The notes under the pieces are model-generated. The model did no database searches. It had not been told where the DNA came from and was given only the letters and a program-made list of their open reading frames with translations. From Clostridium sp. CAG:221 (GTDB taxonomy: Bacteria > Bacillota > Clostridia > Clostridiales > Clostridiaceae): a DNA stretch of 64,000 nucleotides. Of the stretch, positions 26,814 to 35,886 are shown piece by piece. The stretch covers positions 1 to 64,000 of the forward strand of contig FR883398.1 of the NCBI GenBank assembly GCA_000435835.1. The letters are read 5' to 3'. The first letter of the stretch is position 1. Each line of letters begins with the position of its first letter. The position numbers were made by a program, and so were the translations under genes.

Positions 26814-29399
26814 TTGTTAAGAGAATTAGAAAAAGAACTTAAAGGAAGTTATAGTTCTATTGAAGATAATGTGTCTGAGGCATTCTATAATTTAGTTTTA
26901 AAAGAATCAATAAGTTATAAAAGGATAAGTGGATATTTTTCTTCTAAAGCACTTTCGATTTATGCAGATGGACTAGATAAAATATGTGAAAATGATGGAT
27001 ACATACAGTTCATTATATCACAAAATATATCTGAAGAAGACTTTAATGAAATTCAAAAAGGCTATTATGAGCGTTCTAGAAGTGAAATTTTAACTCAAGT
27101 AGATAAGTATAGGTTAGGCAATTTAGCTTATTTAATTTCTATAGGAAGAGTAGACATAAAATTTGGATTAGTTAGAAATGGTTTATTTCATACTAAATGG
27201 GGTATTTTTGAAGACTCGTCAGGTGACATGATATATTTCAATGGTTCTTTAAATGAAACTGCAAATGCCATAGAAAATAATTATGATTCTTTTGATGTAG
27301 ATTTTTCTTGGGATATAAGTGAGAATGTAAGTAAACGTGTTAAGCAAAAAAAAGAAGAATTCACTAAACTATGGAATAATAATTATTCAGAGGTAAAAGT
27401 TATTGAAGCAACAGAAGTTGTATATGAATTCTTGAAAGAATTTAATGTTGGAAAGATTCAAAATATATATGAAATAAGTGATAATTCAGTAATTTTTGAT
27501 ATGAATGATGAAAGCTTCTTTTTTAGAGATAAAAGTAATGAACAAGTAACTTTAAAAAGGTCTTTTAAAAGCAAATTTACCTCATATACTGGAGATTACG
27601 AGTATCCTTATTTTCCTAGAAATTTGACTTATAGGGAACTTGAAAAAATTATTTTTATAGCGAAAAAACAATCAAAAAAATTAGGATTTTCATTTGAGGT
27701 TTCTTCACGAATTCAGAACTATATTAATAATCAAAAATATTCGATTGAGGAGTATAGAATATCAGGATTAACCTTAAAAGAGAATGATAGTAGATGGAGA
27801 GCAGAATATGATGAGTTTAAAAGTGTAGTTGAATCTGAGGTAACTAGACCATTAAAAGAATTGCAGCTTCAATCTGCAATGTATATGCTAACACAAAAAA
27901 GAGCGGCAAATTTTTCAGTACCTGGTGCAGGGAAAACAACTATGATATTAGGTGTGTATGCTTATTTAAATAGCAAAAAAAAAGGACAACCGATTAAAAG
28001 GTTACTAGTAATTAGCCCAATTAATGCATTTATGTCATGGAGAGAGGAGTTTGAGGTAGTGTTTGGAAATAAAAAGAAGTTAAATACACTTACTGTACAT
28101 GATGAAGGTGTTAATGGTAATATATTTGCTTTTGAATCACAATGGTCAATGGCTAATTTAATACTTGTTAATTATGAAGCATTACCCAAATTTAAAAATT
28201 CAATTATAAAGTGTTTATTACAAGATGCAGATACGATGTTGGTTTTTGATGAAGTGCATCGTATTAAAGGGGTAGAAGCTAAAAGAGCATTAGCAGCGCT
28301 AGAGATTGCTGATAAAGTAGATTATAAGTATGTTTTAACAGGAACACCAATACCTAATAGTTATTTAGATGTATATAACTTTTTAAATATTCTATTTAAA
28401 AAAGAGTATAGTTCATATTTTGGGTTTGATAAAAATCAATTAAAAAATCCAGGAAAAGATGAAATTACTGAAATTAATGAAAAATTAAGGCCATATTTTT
28501 GGAGAACAAATAAAGAGAGTCTAGGGGTTCCAAAAGCTTGCCCTGATGAAATTATAAAAGTAAATCCATCTATAGAACAATTAAGATTAGCTGAAATAAT
28601 TTATACGACTTTAGAAAATCCTTTAGCAATATTGATTAGATTAATTCAATTATCAACTAATCCTGAACTAATAAATAAGTCAATAAGTTATAGTGATTTA
28701 GGTTTTTGTGAGAATGATGGTATAGATAGTGACTCTTATGATCAGATAAGCTTGAGAACTAAAAGAGAGTTGGAGAAAGGAATTTATGATGCTATTATCG
28801 GTGAAGTCAATTATTGGGACTTAAGGAAAATTAATTCTCCTAAATTTGATAGGGGAATTCAATTGGTTGTTGATATATTAAAAAATCATAAAAAAGTAGT
28901 AGTATGGGGACTGTTTGTTGATACTTTGGAGAAGATTACCAAAGAACTGAGGGAGAGAGGTATTAGGACTGAACTTATTTATGGGGGAACTCCTCGTGAA
29001 GTTCGAGATGAGATAATTCATAAATTTAAAGAAGATAATGATGAAATTCAAGTATTAGTATCTAATCCTAATACTCTAGGAGAATCTGTTTCATTACATA
29101 CAGTTGTGCATGATGCTGTATATTTTGAGTTTAACTATAATTTAACATTTATGCTACAATCACGTGATAGAATTCATCGTTTAGGGCTTTCAGAAAATGA
29201 AAGTACACGGTATTATTATTTAATGACTGTATCAGAGAGAGAAATGTATAATTTTATAGATGAAAAAATTTATACTAAGTTATCAGAAAAAGAAGCAAGA
29301 ATGCAAGAGGCAATAGATAGTGAATATCTTGTACCTGAGTTTAGTGATGATGAAATTAATGAGATGAAAGAAATAATTGAATCAGAAAGAAGATTTTAA
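26814..29399 (+). CDS. PLD nuclease-like domain fused to SNF2-family helicase
   Basis: 861 residues from a TTG start behind AGGAGG. The N-terminal phospholipase D-like domain (about 30-200) has one H-x-K motif (His126, Lys128) followed by YFNGSLNE; like other single-motif members it may act as a dimer. The SNF2-like ATPase has Walker A VPGAGKTTM near 370, DEVH near 480, LTGTPIPNSY near 505, and QSRDRIHRLG as motif VI. PLD and SNF2 modules are separate proteins in DISARM; here they are fused and sit next to a ParB-like protein and a Sau3AI C-domain. Confidence 0.87.
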   Translation: MLRELEKELKGSYSSIEDNVSEAFYNLVLKESISYKRISGYFSSKALSIYADGLDKICENDGYIQFIISQNISEEDFNEIQKGYYERSRSEILTQVDKYRLGNLAYLISIGRVDIKFGLVRNGLFHTKWGIFEDSSGDMIYFNGSLNETANAIENNYDSFDVDFSWDISENVSKRVKQKKEEFTKLWNNNYSEVKVIEATEVVYEFLKEFNVGKIQNIYEISDNSVIFDMNDESFFFRDKSNEQVTLKRSFKSKFTSYTGDYEYPYFPRNLTYRELEKIIFIAKKQSKKLGFSFEVSSRIQNYINNQKYSIEEYRISGLTLKENDSRWRAEYDEFKSVVESEVTRPLKELQLQSAMYMLTQKRAANFSVPGAGKTTMILGVYAYLNSKKKGQPIKRLLVISPINAFMSWREEFEVVFGNKKKLNTLTVHDEGVNGNIFAFESQWSMANLILVNYEALPKFKNSIIKCLLQDADTMLVFDEVHRIKGVEAKRALAALEIADKVDYKYVLTGTPIPNSYLDVYNFLNILFKKEYSSYFGFDKNQLKNPGKDEITEINEKLRPYFWRTNKESLGVPKACPDEIIKVNPSIEQLRLAEIIYTTLENPLAILIRLIQLSTNPELINKSISYSDLGFCENDGIDSDSYDQISLRTKRELEKGIYDAIIGEVNYWDLRKINSPKFDRGIQLVVDILKNHKKVVVWGLFVDTLEKITKELRERGIRTELIYGGTPREVRDEIIHKFKEDNDEIQVLVSNPNTLGESVSLHTVVHDAVYFEFNYNLTFMLQSRDRIHRLGLSENESTRYYYLMTVSEREMYNFIDEKIYTKLSEKEARMQEAIDSEYLVPEFSDDEINEMKEIIESERRF

Positions 29400-29482
29400 T
29401 ATATAAAAGAATAGTGTTAGAAATATAAATAGCAATTTTGTTGAAAAATTTAATAAAATAGTTAAATTTTTATATAAATGAT

Positions 29483-29524
29483 AAAAGATGAAATGGTATT
29501 AGTTTACTGTTTCATCTTTATTTT
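29483..29524 (+). terminator. Terminator after the PLD/SNF2 operon
   Basis: Arms 29483-29493 and 29510-29519 with a 16-base loop and a T-rich tail. It lies in a 289-base gap that is otherwise AT-rich and empty. Confidence 0.6.
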
Positions 29525-29688
29525 AAGAATAAAATTTTTAATTATTATAAAAAAGAGTTCTAATATAATAATTTTGCAATTTGTGTAGTAGGATAAATAT
29601 AAGTTAAATTTAATGAAGATAGTATCTAGATAATAAACGATGAGGCTAAATTTAAGGAATAAAATTTTTATTATGGAGAGTTAATATT

Positions 29689-32160
29689 ATGGTAAACAAA
29701 ATATCTAAGAAAGTACTAAAAGAAAAAGAAATAAGCATTACAGAAGAAATCAGTAATGCAATTACAGGTAACAAAAATTACTTAATTAATAGATTAAAAA
29801 CAAGCATTAAGAATGCAAAAAGAATAGATATAATAGTTTCATTTCTTATGGAATCAGGAGTAAAAATGCTTCTTAACGATTTAAAAGAAGCGTTAGATAG
29901 AGGAGTTAACATAAGAATACTAACAGGAAACTACCTTAACATAACTCAGCCATCAGCTTTATATCTTTTAAAAGATGAGCTTAAAAGTAGAGTTGATTTA
30001 AGATTTTATAATAATCCAAAGAAATCATTCCATCCTAAAGCATATATGTTTCATAATGAATTAGATAGTGAAATATATATAGGATCATCTAATATTTCCA
30101 GAGGAGCATTGACCTCTTCAATTGAATGGAATTATAGATTTAATAAAAGTTCTAATCCAAATGATTTTAATGTGTTTTATGAAACCTTTGAAGATTTATT
30201 TTACAATCATTCATATGAAATAACTGATGATGTTTTAAAAGATTATTCAAAGTCTTGGAAGAAACCAAAGGTTCAAAGTGATATTGAAAAAGAGGAAAAT
30301 AGTGAAGAAAATAATGTTCTTAATATTTTCGAACCAAGAGGTGCTCAAATTGAAGCTTTATATGGATTAAAGCAAAGTAGAGAAGAAGGATATGATAAAG
30401 GTTTAGTTGTAGCTGCCACTGGTATAGGAAAGACTTACTTAGCAGCTTTTGATTCTAGAGAATATGAAAGAGTTTTATTCATAGCTCATAGAGAAGAAAT
30501 ATTAAAACAAGCAGCCATTAGCTTTAAAAATGTTAGAAATTCTGATGATATAGGATTTTTCTATGGAAATCAAAAGGATACTAAAAATAAATTTATTTTC
30601 TCATTAGTTCAAACATTAGGAAAAGATGAGTATTTAAATGAAAATTATTTCTCAAAAGATTATTTTGATTATATTGTTGTAGATGAATTCCATCATGCAG
30701 TGTCTAATAATTATAAAAAGATTATGGAGTATTTTAAACCTAAGTTTTTACTAGGGCTTACAGCAACACCTGAAAGACTAGATTCTAAAGATGTATTTGC
30801 TCTTTGTGATTATAATATGGTTTATGAAGTAAGATTAAAGGAAGCTATTGAAAAGGGATGGCTTGTTCCTTTTAGATATTATGGTATTTATGATGAAACA
30901 GTAAATTATGATAATATTGAATATAAAAATGGTAAGTACAATGATAAGGAATTAGAAGATGCATTAATGCTTAATAAAAGAGCAGAACTTATAATAAATC
31001 ATTATAGAAAATATAAGTCATCTAGAGCTATAGGATTTTGTACTTCAAGACATCATGCAGAATATATGGCAAAAGTATTTAGTGAAAATGGAATAAAAGC
31101 TGTAGCTGTATATAGTGGTGAAGGTGGAGAATATTCTTCTAATAGAAATGAAGCATTAAGTGCTTTAGCTAAGGGAGAAGTACAAGTACTATTTTCAGTA
31201 GATATGTTTAATGAAGGATTAGATATTCCAGCAATAGATATGGTAATGTTTTTAAGACCTACACAATCTCCAACAGTATTTTTACAACAACTTGGAAGAG
31301 GTTTAAGAAAATATAAAGATAAACAATACTTAAATGTACTTGATTTCATAGGAAATTACAAAAAAGCTAATTTAATACCATTCTTATTAAGTGGACAAAG
31401 TTATTCAAAAGAAGCCAGTAAGAGAAATAATCAAAGTGATTATGAGTTTCCAGATGATTGTTTTGTAGACTTTGATTTTAAGTTGGTGGATATATTTAAA
31501 AAGCAAGCAGAAAAAGAAATGACCATTAGAGATAAAATTAGAGAAGAATATTATGGTATAAAAGAAGACTTAGGACACGTTCCTTCAAGAGTGGAATTTT
31601 TTAATAATATGGATGATGATATATATGATAATATTAAAACTAAGAAGGGGTTAAGTCCTTTTGCTAATTATATGGAGTTTTTAAATAATATTAATGAGTT
31701 AAATGAAGAAGAAAGTGTTTTATATAACACAAGAGCTAGAGAATTTATTAATATGATAGAAACTACAAGTATGAGTAAAACATATAAAATGCCAGTACTA
31801 TTAGCCTTTTATAATAATGGTGATATAAAGATGGACATTGATGAAGATGATGTTTATAAGAGCTTTTATGAATTTTATCACCAGGGATCTAATAAAGTTG
31901 ATATGCTAAAGGATAAGAGTACAAAGGACTTTATGGAATGGGATAGTAAAAAATATATTAGATTAGCTAAAAGTAATCCAGTGAAATATTTATTACAAAC
32001 TCATAGTGATTTCTTTAAAGAAAAAGAAGGATATGTTTTAGCTTTAACTGATGATTTAAGAGAGTTTATAAATAAAGAAGAGTTTAAAAAGCATATGAAA
32101 GATGCAATTGATATAAGGGTACAAAGTTACTATAGAAATAGGTTTGTTAAAAATAAATAA
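29689..32160 (+). CDS. PLD-domain / DEAD-like SF2 helicase
   Basis: 823 residues. The N-terminal PLD domain has FHPKAYMF (His115, Lys117) followed by IYIGSSNISRGAL. The SF2 helicase has Walker A AATGIGKTYLAAF near 240, VDEFHHA near 330, LTATPERLD near 357, SVDMFNEGLDIP, and QQLGRGLRKYKDK as motif VI. The C-terminus is about 250 residues of a helical region. Architecture resembles the PLD-helicase-DUF3427 family; that domain could not be confirmed and the protein is shorter than many members. A MazG-like gene follows 60 bases on, a pairing I have seen for such helicases in Firmicutes. Confidence 0.85.
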   Translation: MVNKISKKVLKEKEISITEEISNAITGNKNYLINRLKTSIKNAKRIDIIVSFLMESGVKMLLNDLKEALDRGVNIRILTGNYLNITQPSALYLLKDELKSRVDLRFYNNPKKSFHPKAYMFHNELDSEIYIGSSNISRGALTSSIEWNYRFNKSSNPNDFNVFYETFEDLFYNHSYEITDDVLKDYSKSWKKPKVQSDIEKEENSEENNVLNIFEPRGAQIEALYGLKQSREEGYDKGLVVAATGIGKTYLAAFDSREYERVLFIAHREEILKQAAISFKNVRNSDDIGFFYGNQKDTKNKFIFSLVQTLGKDEYLNENYFSKDYFDYIVVDEFHHAVSNNYKKIMEYFKPKFLLGLTATPERLDSKDVFALCDYNMVYEVRLKEAIEKGWLVPFRYYGIYDETVNYDNIEYKNGKYNDKELEDALMLNKRAELIINHYRKYKSSRAIGFCTSRHHAEYMAKVFSENGIKAVAVYSGEGGEYSSNRNEALSALAKGEVQVLFSVDMFNEGLDIPAIDMVMFLRPTQSPTVFLQQLGRGLRKYKDKQYLNVLDFIGNYKKANLIPFLLSGQSYSKEASKRNNQSDYEFPDDCFVDFDFKLVDIFKKQAEKEMTIRDKIREEYYGIKEDLGHVPSRVEFFNNMDDDIYDNIKTKKGLSPFANYMEFLNNINELNEEESVLYNTRAREFINMIETTSMSKTYKMPVLLAFYNNGDIKMDIDEDDVYKSFYEFYHQGSNKVDMLKDKSTKDFMEWDSKKYIRLAKSNPVKYLLQTHSDFFKEKEGYVLALTDDLREFINKEEFKKHMKDAIDIRVQSYYRNRFVKNK

Positions 32161-32220
32161 GATGCTTATAATTATCAGAAAGAATACTTTTATTTAATTA
32201 ATAAGTAACCAGGAGGACGT

Positions 32221-32529
32221 ATGAAGAAATATAATAAATTAGTTAGGGATTTTATACCTGAAGTTATAGAAGCAGATGGGAAAAAGTGTGAAACTGAAAT
32301 AGTTTATGGAGAGGAAAAGACTAAGTTTTTAGAAGCTAAGCTTAAGGAAGAAGTAAATGAATATTTAGAAGATAAGAATTTAGAAGAGCTAGCTGATGTT
32401 ATGGAAGTATTATTTGGACTTGCACATAATCTTGGATATACTGAAGAAGATTTACTTAATAAGAGAAAAGAAAAGCTTGAAGAACGTGGTGGCTTTAAAG
32501 AGGGAATAGTATTAAAGAAGGTGTATTAA
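32221..32529 (+). CDS. MazG-like nucleotide pyrophosphohydrolase
   Basis: 102 residues, with an AGGAGG site before ATG 32221. The segment KLKEEVNEYLEDKNLEELADVMEVL is the helical E-x-x-E...E-x-x-D metal site of the all-alpha NTP pyrophosphohydrolases. Family members split nucleoside triphosphates, often damaged ones. It is probably co-transcribed with the PLD helicase. Its last codons reappear in a decayed segment near 35415. Confidence 0.85.
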   Translation: MKKYNKLVRDFIPEVIEADGKKCETEIVYGEEKTKFLEAKLKEEVNEYLEDKNLEELADVMEVLFGLAHNLGYTEEDLLNKRKEKLEERGGFKEGIVLKKVY

Positions 32530-32587
32530 ATATATAATTACCAGATAATAATAGTTAAAAATATATAAATGTTAATATGGAGAAATC

Positions 32588-33224
32588 ATGGGAAAAGTAA
32601 ATAATGCACTTAGGATGTTAGCAATTCTTAGAAGTAGAAAAAAAGTTACAAGAAAAGAATTAGCAGATGAATTAGAAGTAGATATTAGACAAATAACAAG
32701 ATACAAAGAAGATTTAGAATATGCTGGAGTTACAATTACAGAAGTAAAAGGTAGATATTGTTGATACATTTTAGAAAACAAAGATTATTTATTAAACTTA
32801 GAGCTAAGTGATAATGAAAGATTATCATTATCTAAGACTCAAGATTTTCTAAAGGGGCAAGGCTTACACTTTTATGATGATTTAAGTTCAGCAGTAGAAA
32901 AATAAAAATAAAATATATGTATTCTCAAGGAAATATAACTGAAAGAAAAATTCATCCTTATGGATTATATACTTATTATGGAGTTAATTATTTTATAGGT
33001 AAATGGACGAAAGAGATGCATTAAGACAATTTAAATTAGTTAGAATAAAAGAAATTGAATTGTTAAAAGAGAAATTTGAAAAAGATGATTTTGATTTGTC
33101 AAATTATCTAAAAAATACGCTTGGAATTTTTAAAGATAAAAGTTATAAAGTAAAACTAAAAATCACATACCCATATGCTATGGGTTTTAAAGAGTATTCA
33201 TGGACTGAAAATGAAGAAAAATAA
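32588..33224 (+). pseudogene. Decayed WYL-domain regulator (copy B)
   Basis: ATG 32588 after GGAGA. It reads as a winged helix start nearly identical to copy A at 705, continues through LEVDIRQITRYKEDLEY, and stops at TGA 32762-32764. Reading through, the frame continues for about 40 codons (YILENKDYLLNLELSDNERL) and is then broken again. WYL-like pieces (ERKIHPYGLYTYYGVNYFIG) follow, and the C-terminal KFEKDDFDLSNYLKNTLG and YPYAMGFKEYSW run to 33224. At least one nonsense change and one shift or deletion are needed to explain it. Too broken to be functional. Confidence 0.82.
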
Positions 33225-33229
33225 ATTTA

Positions 33230-33293
33230 AAAAATATTTTAAAGGGACCATATAGGTGACCATTTAAGTTTATTATATAGACGTAGAATAAAT
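33230..33293 (+). promoter_or_regulatory. Conserved 64-base upstream element, copy 2
   Basis: Aligns without gaps with 8400-8463, including GACCATAT and TTATATA, and ends 19 bases before ATG 33313, against 20 bases for copy 1. The two downstream genes do not resemble each other, so the shared unit is the control region. Confidence 0.5.
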
Positions 33294-33312
33294 TACTTAA
33301 AAGGTGGCAGAA

Positions 33313-33511
33313 ATGATAAAAATAAAACATAATAAAGATAAAGTTAAAATGGGCAATGTAATAGATATTGATATAAGAAAGAAAATATAGTTAAAAAAGA
33401 GCTTTTGATGAATTTGTTGTAATTAAGATTGCTGAAAATAGTTATATGATTCCTGTTACTTTTTGGGGGTATTATAATTATGAATTATTAAAAATTTGTA
33501 GAGTAAATTAA
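33313..33511 (+). pseudogene. Small frameshifted gene behind the conserved element
   Basis: ATG 33313 follows AAGGTGG. The first frame codes 25 residues (MIKIKHNKDKVKMGNVIDI...) and stops at 33388-33390. A shifted frame continues from about 33398 with RAFDEFVVIKIAENSYMIPV and TFWGYYNYELLKICRVN to TAA 33509-33511. It probably was a protein of about 65 residues of unknown function, now broken by one indel. Confidence 0.5.
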
Positions 33512-33524
33512 AAATGGAAATGGT

Positions 33525-33561
33525 AAAAAGATATATATGTCATAGACATGTATATCTTTTT
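33525..33561 (+). terminator. Rho-independent terminator
   Basis: Arms 33525-33541 and 33545-33561 with a short loop and a five-T tail, directly after the small broken gene. Confidence 0.75.
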
Positions 33562-33645
33562 CTTTATTAAAGAGTTAAAGATAAAGTAATTATTTATATA
33601 TAAAATTCATAAAGAATATTAAAAGTAAAAAAGGGTGATGATTTA

Positions 33646-34059
33646 TTGTCAGTATTAAATGAGAAGAAAATAAATAATGAAATTAAGGAGAGGTGGAAAA
33701 AAGATGAGTATAAACGAATGATAGTAGATAGTGAAAAAGTAAGTGATGAATTTAGAGTTATATGTTCTAGTAGAAGTTCTATTATAAAAATAATAGAAGA
33801 TATTAATAAAAATGGATTAACAGTTGATAGTTTAAAGAACCTTAAAAATCAAATGGAAAAAATATTTGATTGGTTTAATATAGATACCATTAATAATTTA
33901 AAAGCAAAATATGACATAGAAATAAAAGATAGAAGAAAATTAAGGCGTTATAGAAATGAAATTAAATTCATTGATGAATATTATAATAATTTTAAAGGTT
34001 CTATAATTAATATTACTGTAGATAAGCTTTTGAAATTTCATAATCTAGGAGATGAATAA
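33646..34059 (+). CDS. Unknown helical protein upstream of the exonuclease-BRCT gene
   Basis: 137 residues from TTG 33646, with AAAGGGTGATG before it. Highly charged and helical, without cysteine cluster or membrane segment. It ends six bases before the exonuclease gene, so the two are almost surely one transcript. No family recognised; a partner or regulator of the exonuclease is possible. Confidence 0.6.
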   Translation: MSVLNEKKINNEIKERWKKDEYKRMIVDSEKVSDEFRVICSSRSSIIKIIEDINKNGLTVDSLKNLKNQMEKIFDWFNIDTINNLKAKYDIEIKDRRKLRRYRNEIKFIDEYYNNFKGSIINITVDKLLKFHNLGDE

Positions 34060-34065
34060 ATAATA

Positions 34066-35166
34066 ATGATAGAACCTAGGGGAAGATGGAAGAGATTTTT
34101 ATCTGTGGATGAAAAAATAAATAAGTTAAAAGAGTGGCAAATAATATATCCCAAAGCAGAAAAAAATATAAAAATATACTATAAAGGTGCATATAGTGAA
34201 AAAACAATGGAATGTGATGTTGTTGGATATGTCGATGATAATGAAGTTATTATAAGCATAAACAATATGCTTCATAGTATACATCCAGATTATTTAGCTG
34301 AAATGCAAAAAAAGGAAAGGTTTATTATACTAGATATAGAAACCCCAATGAGTTTTAGTCCAAAAGATGGAATTAGAGAGGTATCAGCAATAGCTTTAGA
34401 GGATTATAGAGAAATAGACAGAATACATTTAGCAAGAATAAGAAATAAGGAGATGTATGTTAGAGGATATGGGCAAGGGTTAGAGCCAATTGAAAGAGAT
34501 GAAGTTTTAAAAGGACAATTTAAAGCATTTATTCAAACATATAAGTACCCAATAATTACTCATAATGCAGCGTTTGATAGAAATGTACTAAGATACTGGA
34601 AATGGATAGATAAAAATCAGTTATTTTATTGTAGCATGAATACCATAAAAAGAATAATAAAATTAGAAAGCTATACATTGGAAGGTTTATTAAAATACTA
34701 TAATATTAGTAATGATCAAAAGCATAATGCAGTGCAAGATGTTCTGGATTTATGTGAATTATTAAAAATAACTAGACCACAGAAGTGGGTTGCATTAACT
34801 AATGAAGTTAATTATAAAACTATGGATGATGATGATTTAACAGGGTATGTAAGAAAGAAGTTTCAGAAGCATGATAAGGTTGAAAAAGAAAAGGAAAAGG
34901 AATTACTTGAAAATGCAAAGAACAATAAAATAGAAGATATTTTTAAAAATAAAAGAGTAGTTTTTACTGGAGAAATGACAAAAAGTAGAGTTGAAATGAG
35001 AGTTGTGGCAATACAGTATGGAGCAGTTACAACAACTAATGTTAGTGCGAAAACTGATATATTGGTTGTAGGATATGAACCAGGAGTAACAAAAATTAAA
35101 AAAGCTAAAGAGTATGGAGTTAAATTAATATCTGAAGATGATTTTTGGAGTATTATCAATAAATAA
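34066..35166 (+). CDS. DnaQ-like DEDDh 3'-5' exonuclease fused to a BRCT domain
   Basis: 366 residues. About 90 N-terminal residues precede an exonuclease core with ExoI FIILDIETP near 86, ExoII THNAAFDRNVL near 165, and ExoIII as HNAVQDVLDLC near 224 (the DEDDh His and Asp). After a charged linker, the C-terminal 80 residues form a BRCT domain like that of NAD-dependent ligase (KNKRVVFTGEMTKSRVEMR, ILVVGYEPG, KAKEYGVKLISEDDFW). It is probably a DNA trimming or repair enzyme. Its position beside defence genes may be chance or may mean a defence role. Confidence 0.87.
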   Translation: MIEPRGRWKRFLSVDEKINKLKEWQIIYPKAEKNIKIYYKGAYSEKTMECDVVGYVDDNEVIISINNMLHSIHPDYLAEMQKKERFIILDIETPMSFSPKDGIREVSAIALEDYREIDRIHLARIRNKEMYVRGYGQGLEPIERDEVLKGQFKAFIQTYKYPIITHNAAFDRNVLRYWKWIDKNQLFYCSMNTIKRIIKLESYTLEGLLKYYNISNDQKHNAVQDVLDLCELLKITRPQKWVALTNEVNYKTMDDDDLTGYVRKKFQKHDKVEKEKEKELLENAKNNKIEDIFKNKRVVFTGEMTKSRVEMRVVAIQYGAVTTTNVSAKTDILVVGYEPGVTKIKKAKEYGVKLISEDDFWSIINK

Positions 35167-35528
35167 AACAATTAAGCAAAGAGAATTGTTTATACTTTGT
35201 GTAAGCAGATCTTTTTCTTGTTATGATAAAATGGTATAAGTTGGAGTGAGAAAGTGAGATGATAAAATAAAAAATTCTCTAATATTGTTTGAATATTTAA
35301 GAAGTGATAAATATAGATATTTAGGAGAGAACTATGACTATGCAGATTTAATAAAAACTAAGGAAAATGGTGCAAAAGAGAAAATAGTAGGAGAATGGAG
35401 GGGCGGAGAATAGTATGAAGGAATAGTATTAAAGAATGTTTACTAAAAAGGAGATATTTTTTTAGAGTAAAAATATAGAATATTCAAAAATAATATATAT
35501 ATATATATTTATTATAGGAGGTGTGATA
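35167..35528 (+). pseudogene. Gene remnants, including a second MazG-like 3' end
   Basis: No intact gene in these 362 bases. A stretch near 35280-35415 reads FEYLRSDKYRYLGENYDYA and then KIVGEWRGGE before a stop; origin not recognised. Directly after it, 35413-35446 reads YEGIVLKNVY and stop, almost the same as the end of the MazG-like protein at 32529 (EGIVLKKVY). This looks like the scar of a duplicated MazG-like gene. An AT repeat (TATATATATATA) lies near 35500. Confidence 0.5.
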
Positions 35529-35859
35529 ATGGAGGCGTGTGAAAAGTGGATGGGGATGTGCAACACCATACTGTTTTGAATTTCAAATTAAAGATAGTAT
35601 TAGATTAGCATTTGTTCTTACCTCAATAAACCAGCCGGAAGAAGTTAAAAAGCGTTGTGAGAAGGCATTTAATATAATTTCTCCAACAAAAGAAATGAAG
35701 AATGATTGGCAATGGAAAGTTGTGAAATCATGGAAGGTTACTGATAAGAAAATTGATGATATTTCATATGATGAGATAGAAGATATAGAGAAATCAATAA
35801 ATAAAATCATATTAAATGAAATAAATAAATTATATAATAAACTTAGAAGTGAATGGTAA
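35529..35859 (+). pseudogene. Fragment of an unknown protein, start region frameshifted
   Basis: The frame 35539-35859 (106 residues from GTG) begins GWGCATPYCFEFQIKDSIRL and ends in a helical NKIILNEINKLYNKL. The best start by ribosome site (AGGAGGTG before ATG 35529) is in another frame that stops after 16 codons, so a one-base shift between 35530 and 35560 probably separated start and body. It could be the C-terminal part of a PD-(D/E)XK-type or similar protein, but this is weak. Confidence 0.4.
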
Positions 35860-35886
35860 ATTTATTAAGGCGGTAAGGGAGGCATT

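Noticed and set aside
21851..29399. DISARM system
   Set aside because: There is a 5mC methylase, PLD and SNF2, but no drmA or drmB (DUF1998) gene, and the PLD is fused to the helicase.
35490..35515. TA-repeat as a possible replication origin or phase-variable promoter
   Set aside because: Only six or so TA units in AT-rich remnant DNA, with no neighbouring DnaA boxes or gene whose start depends on it.
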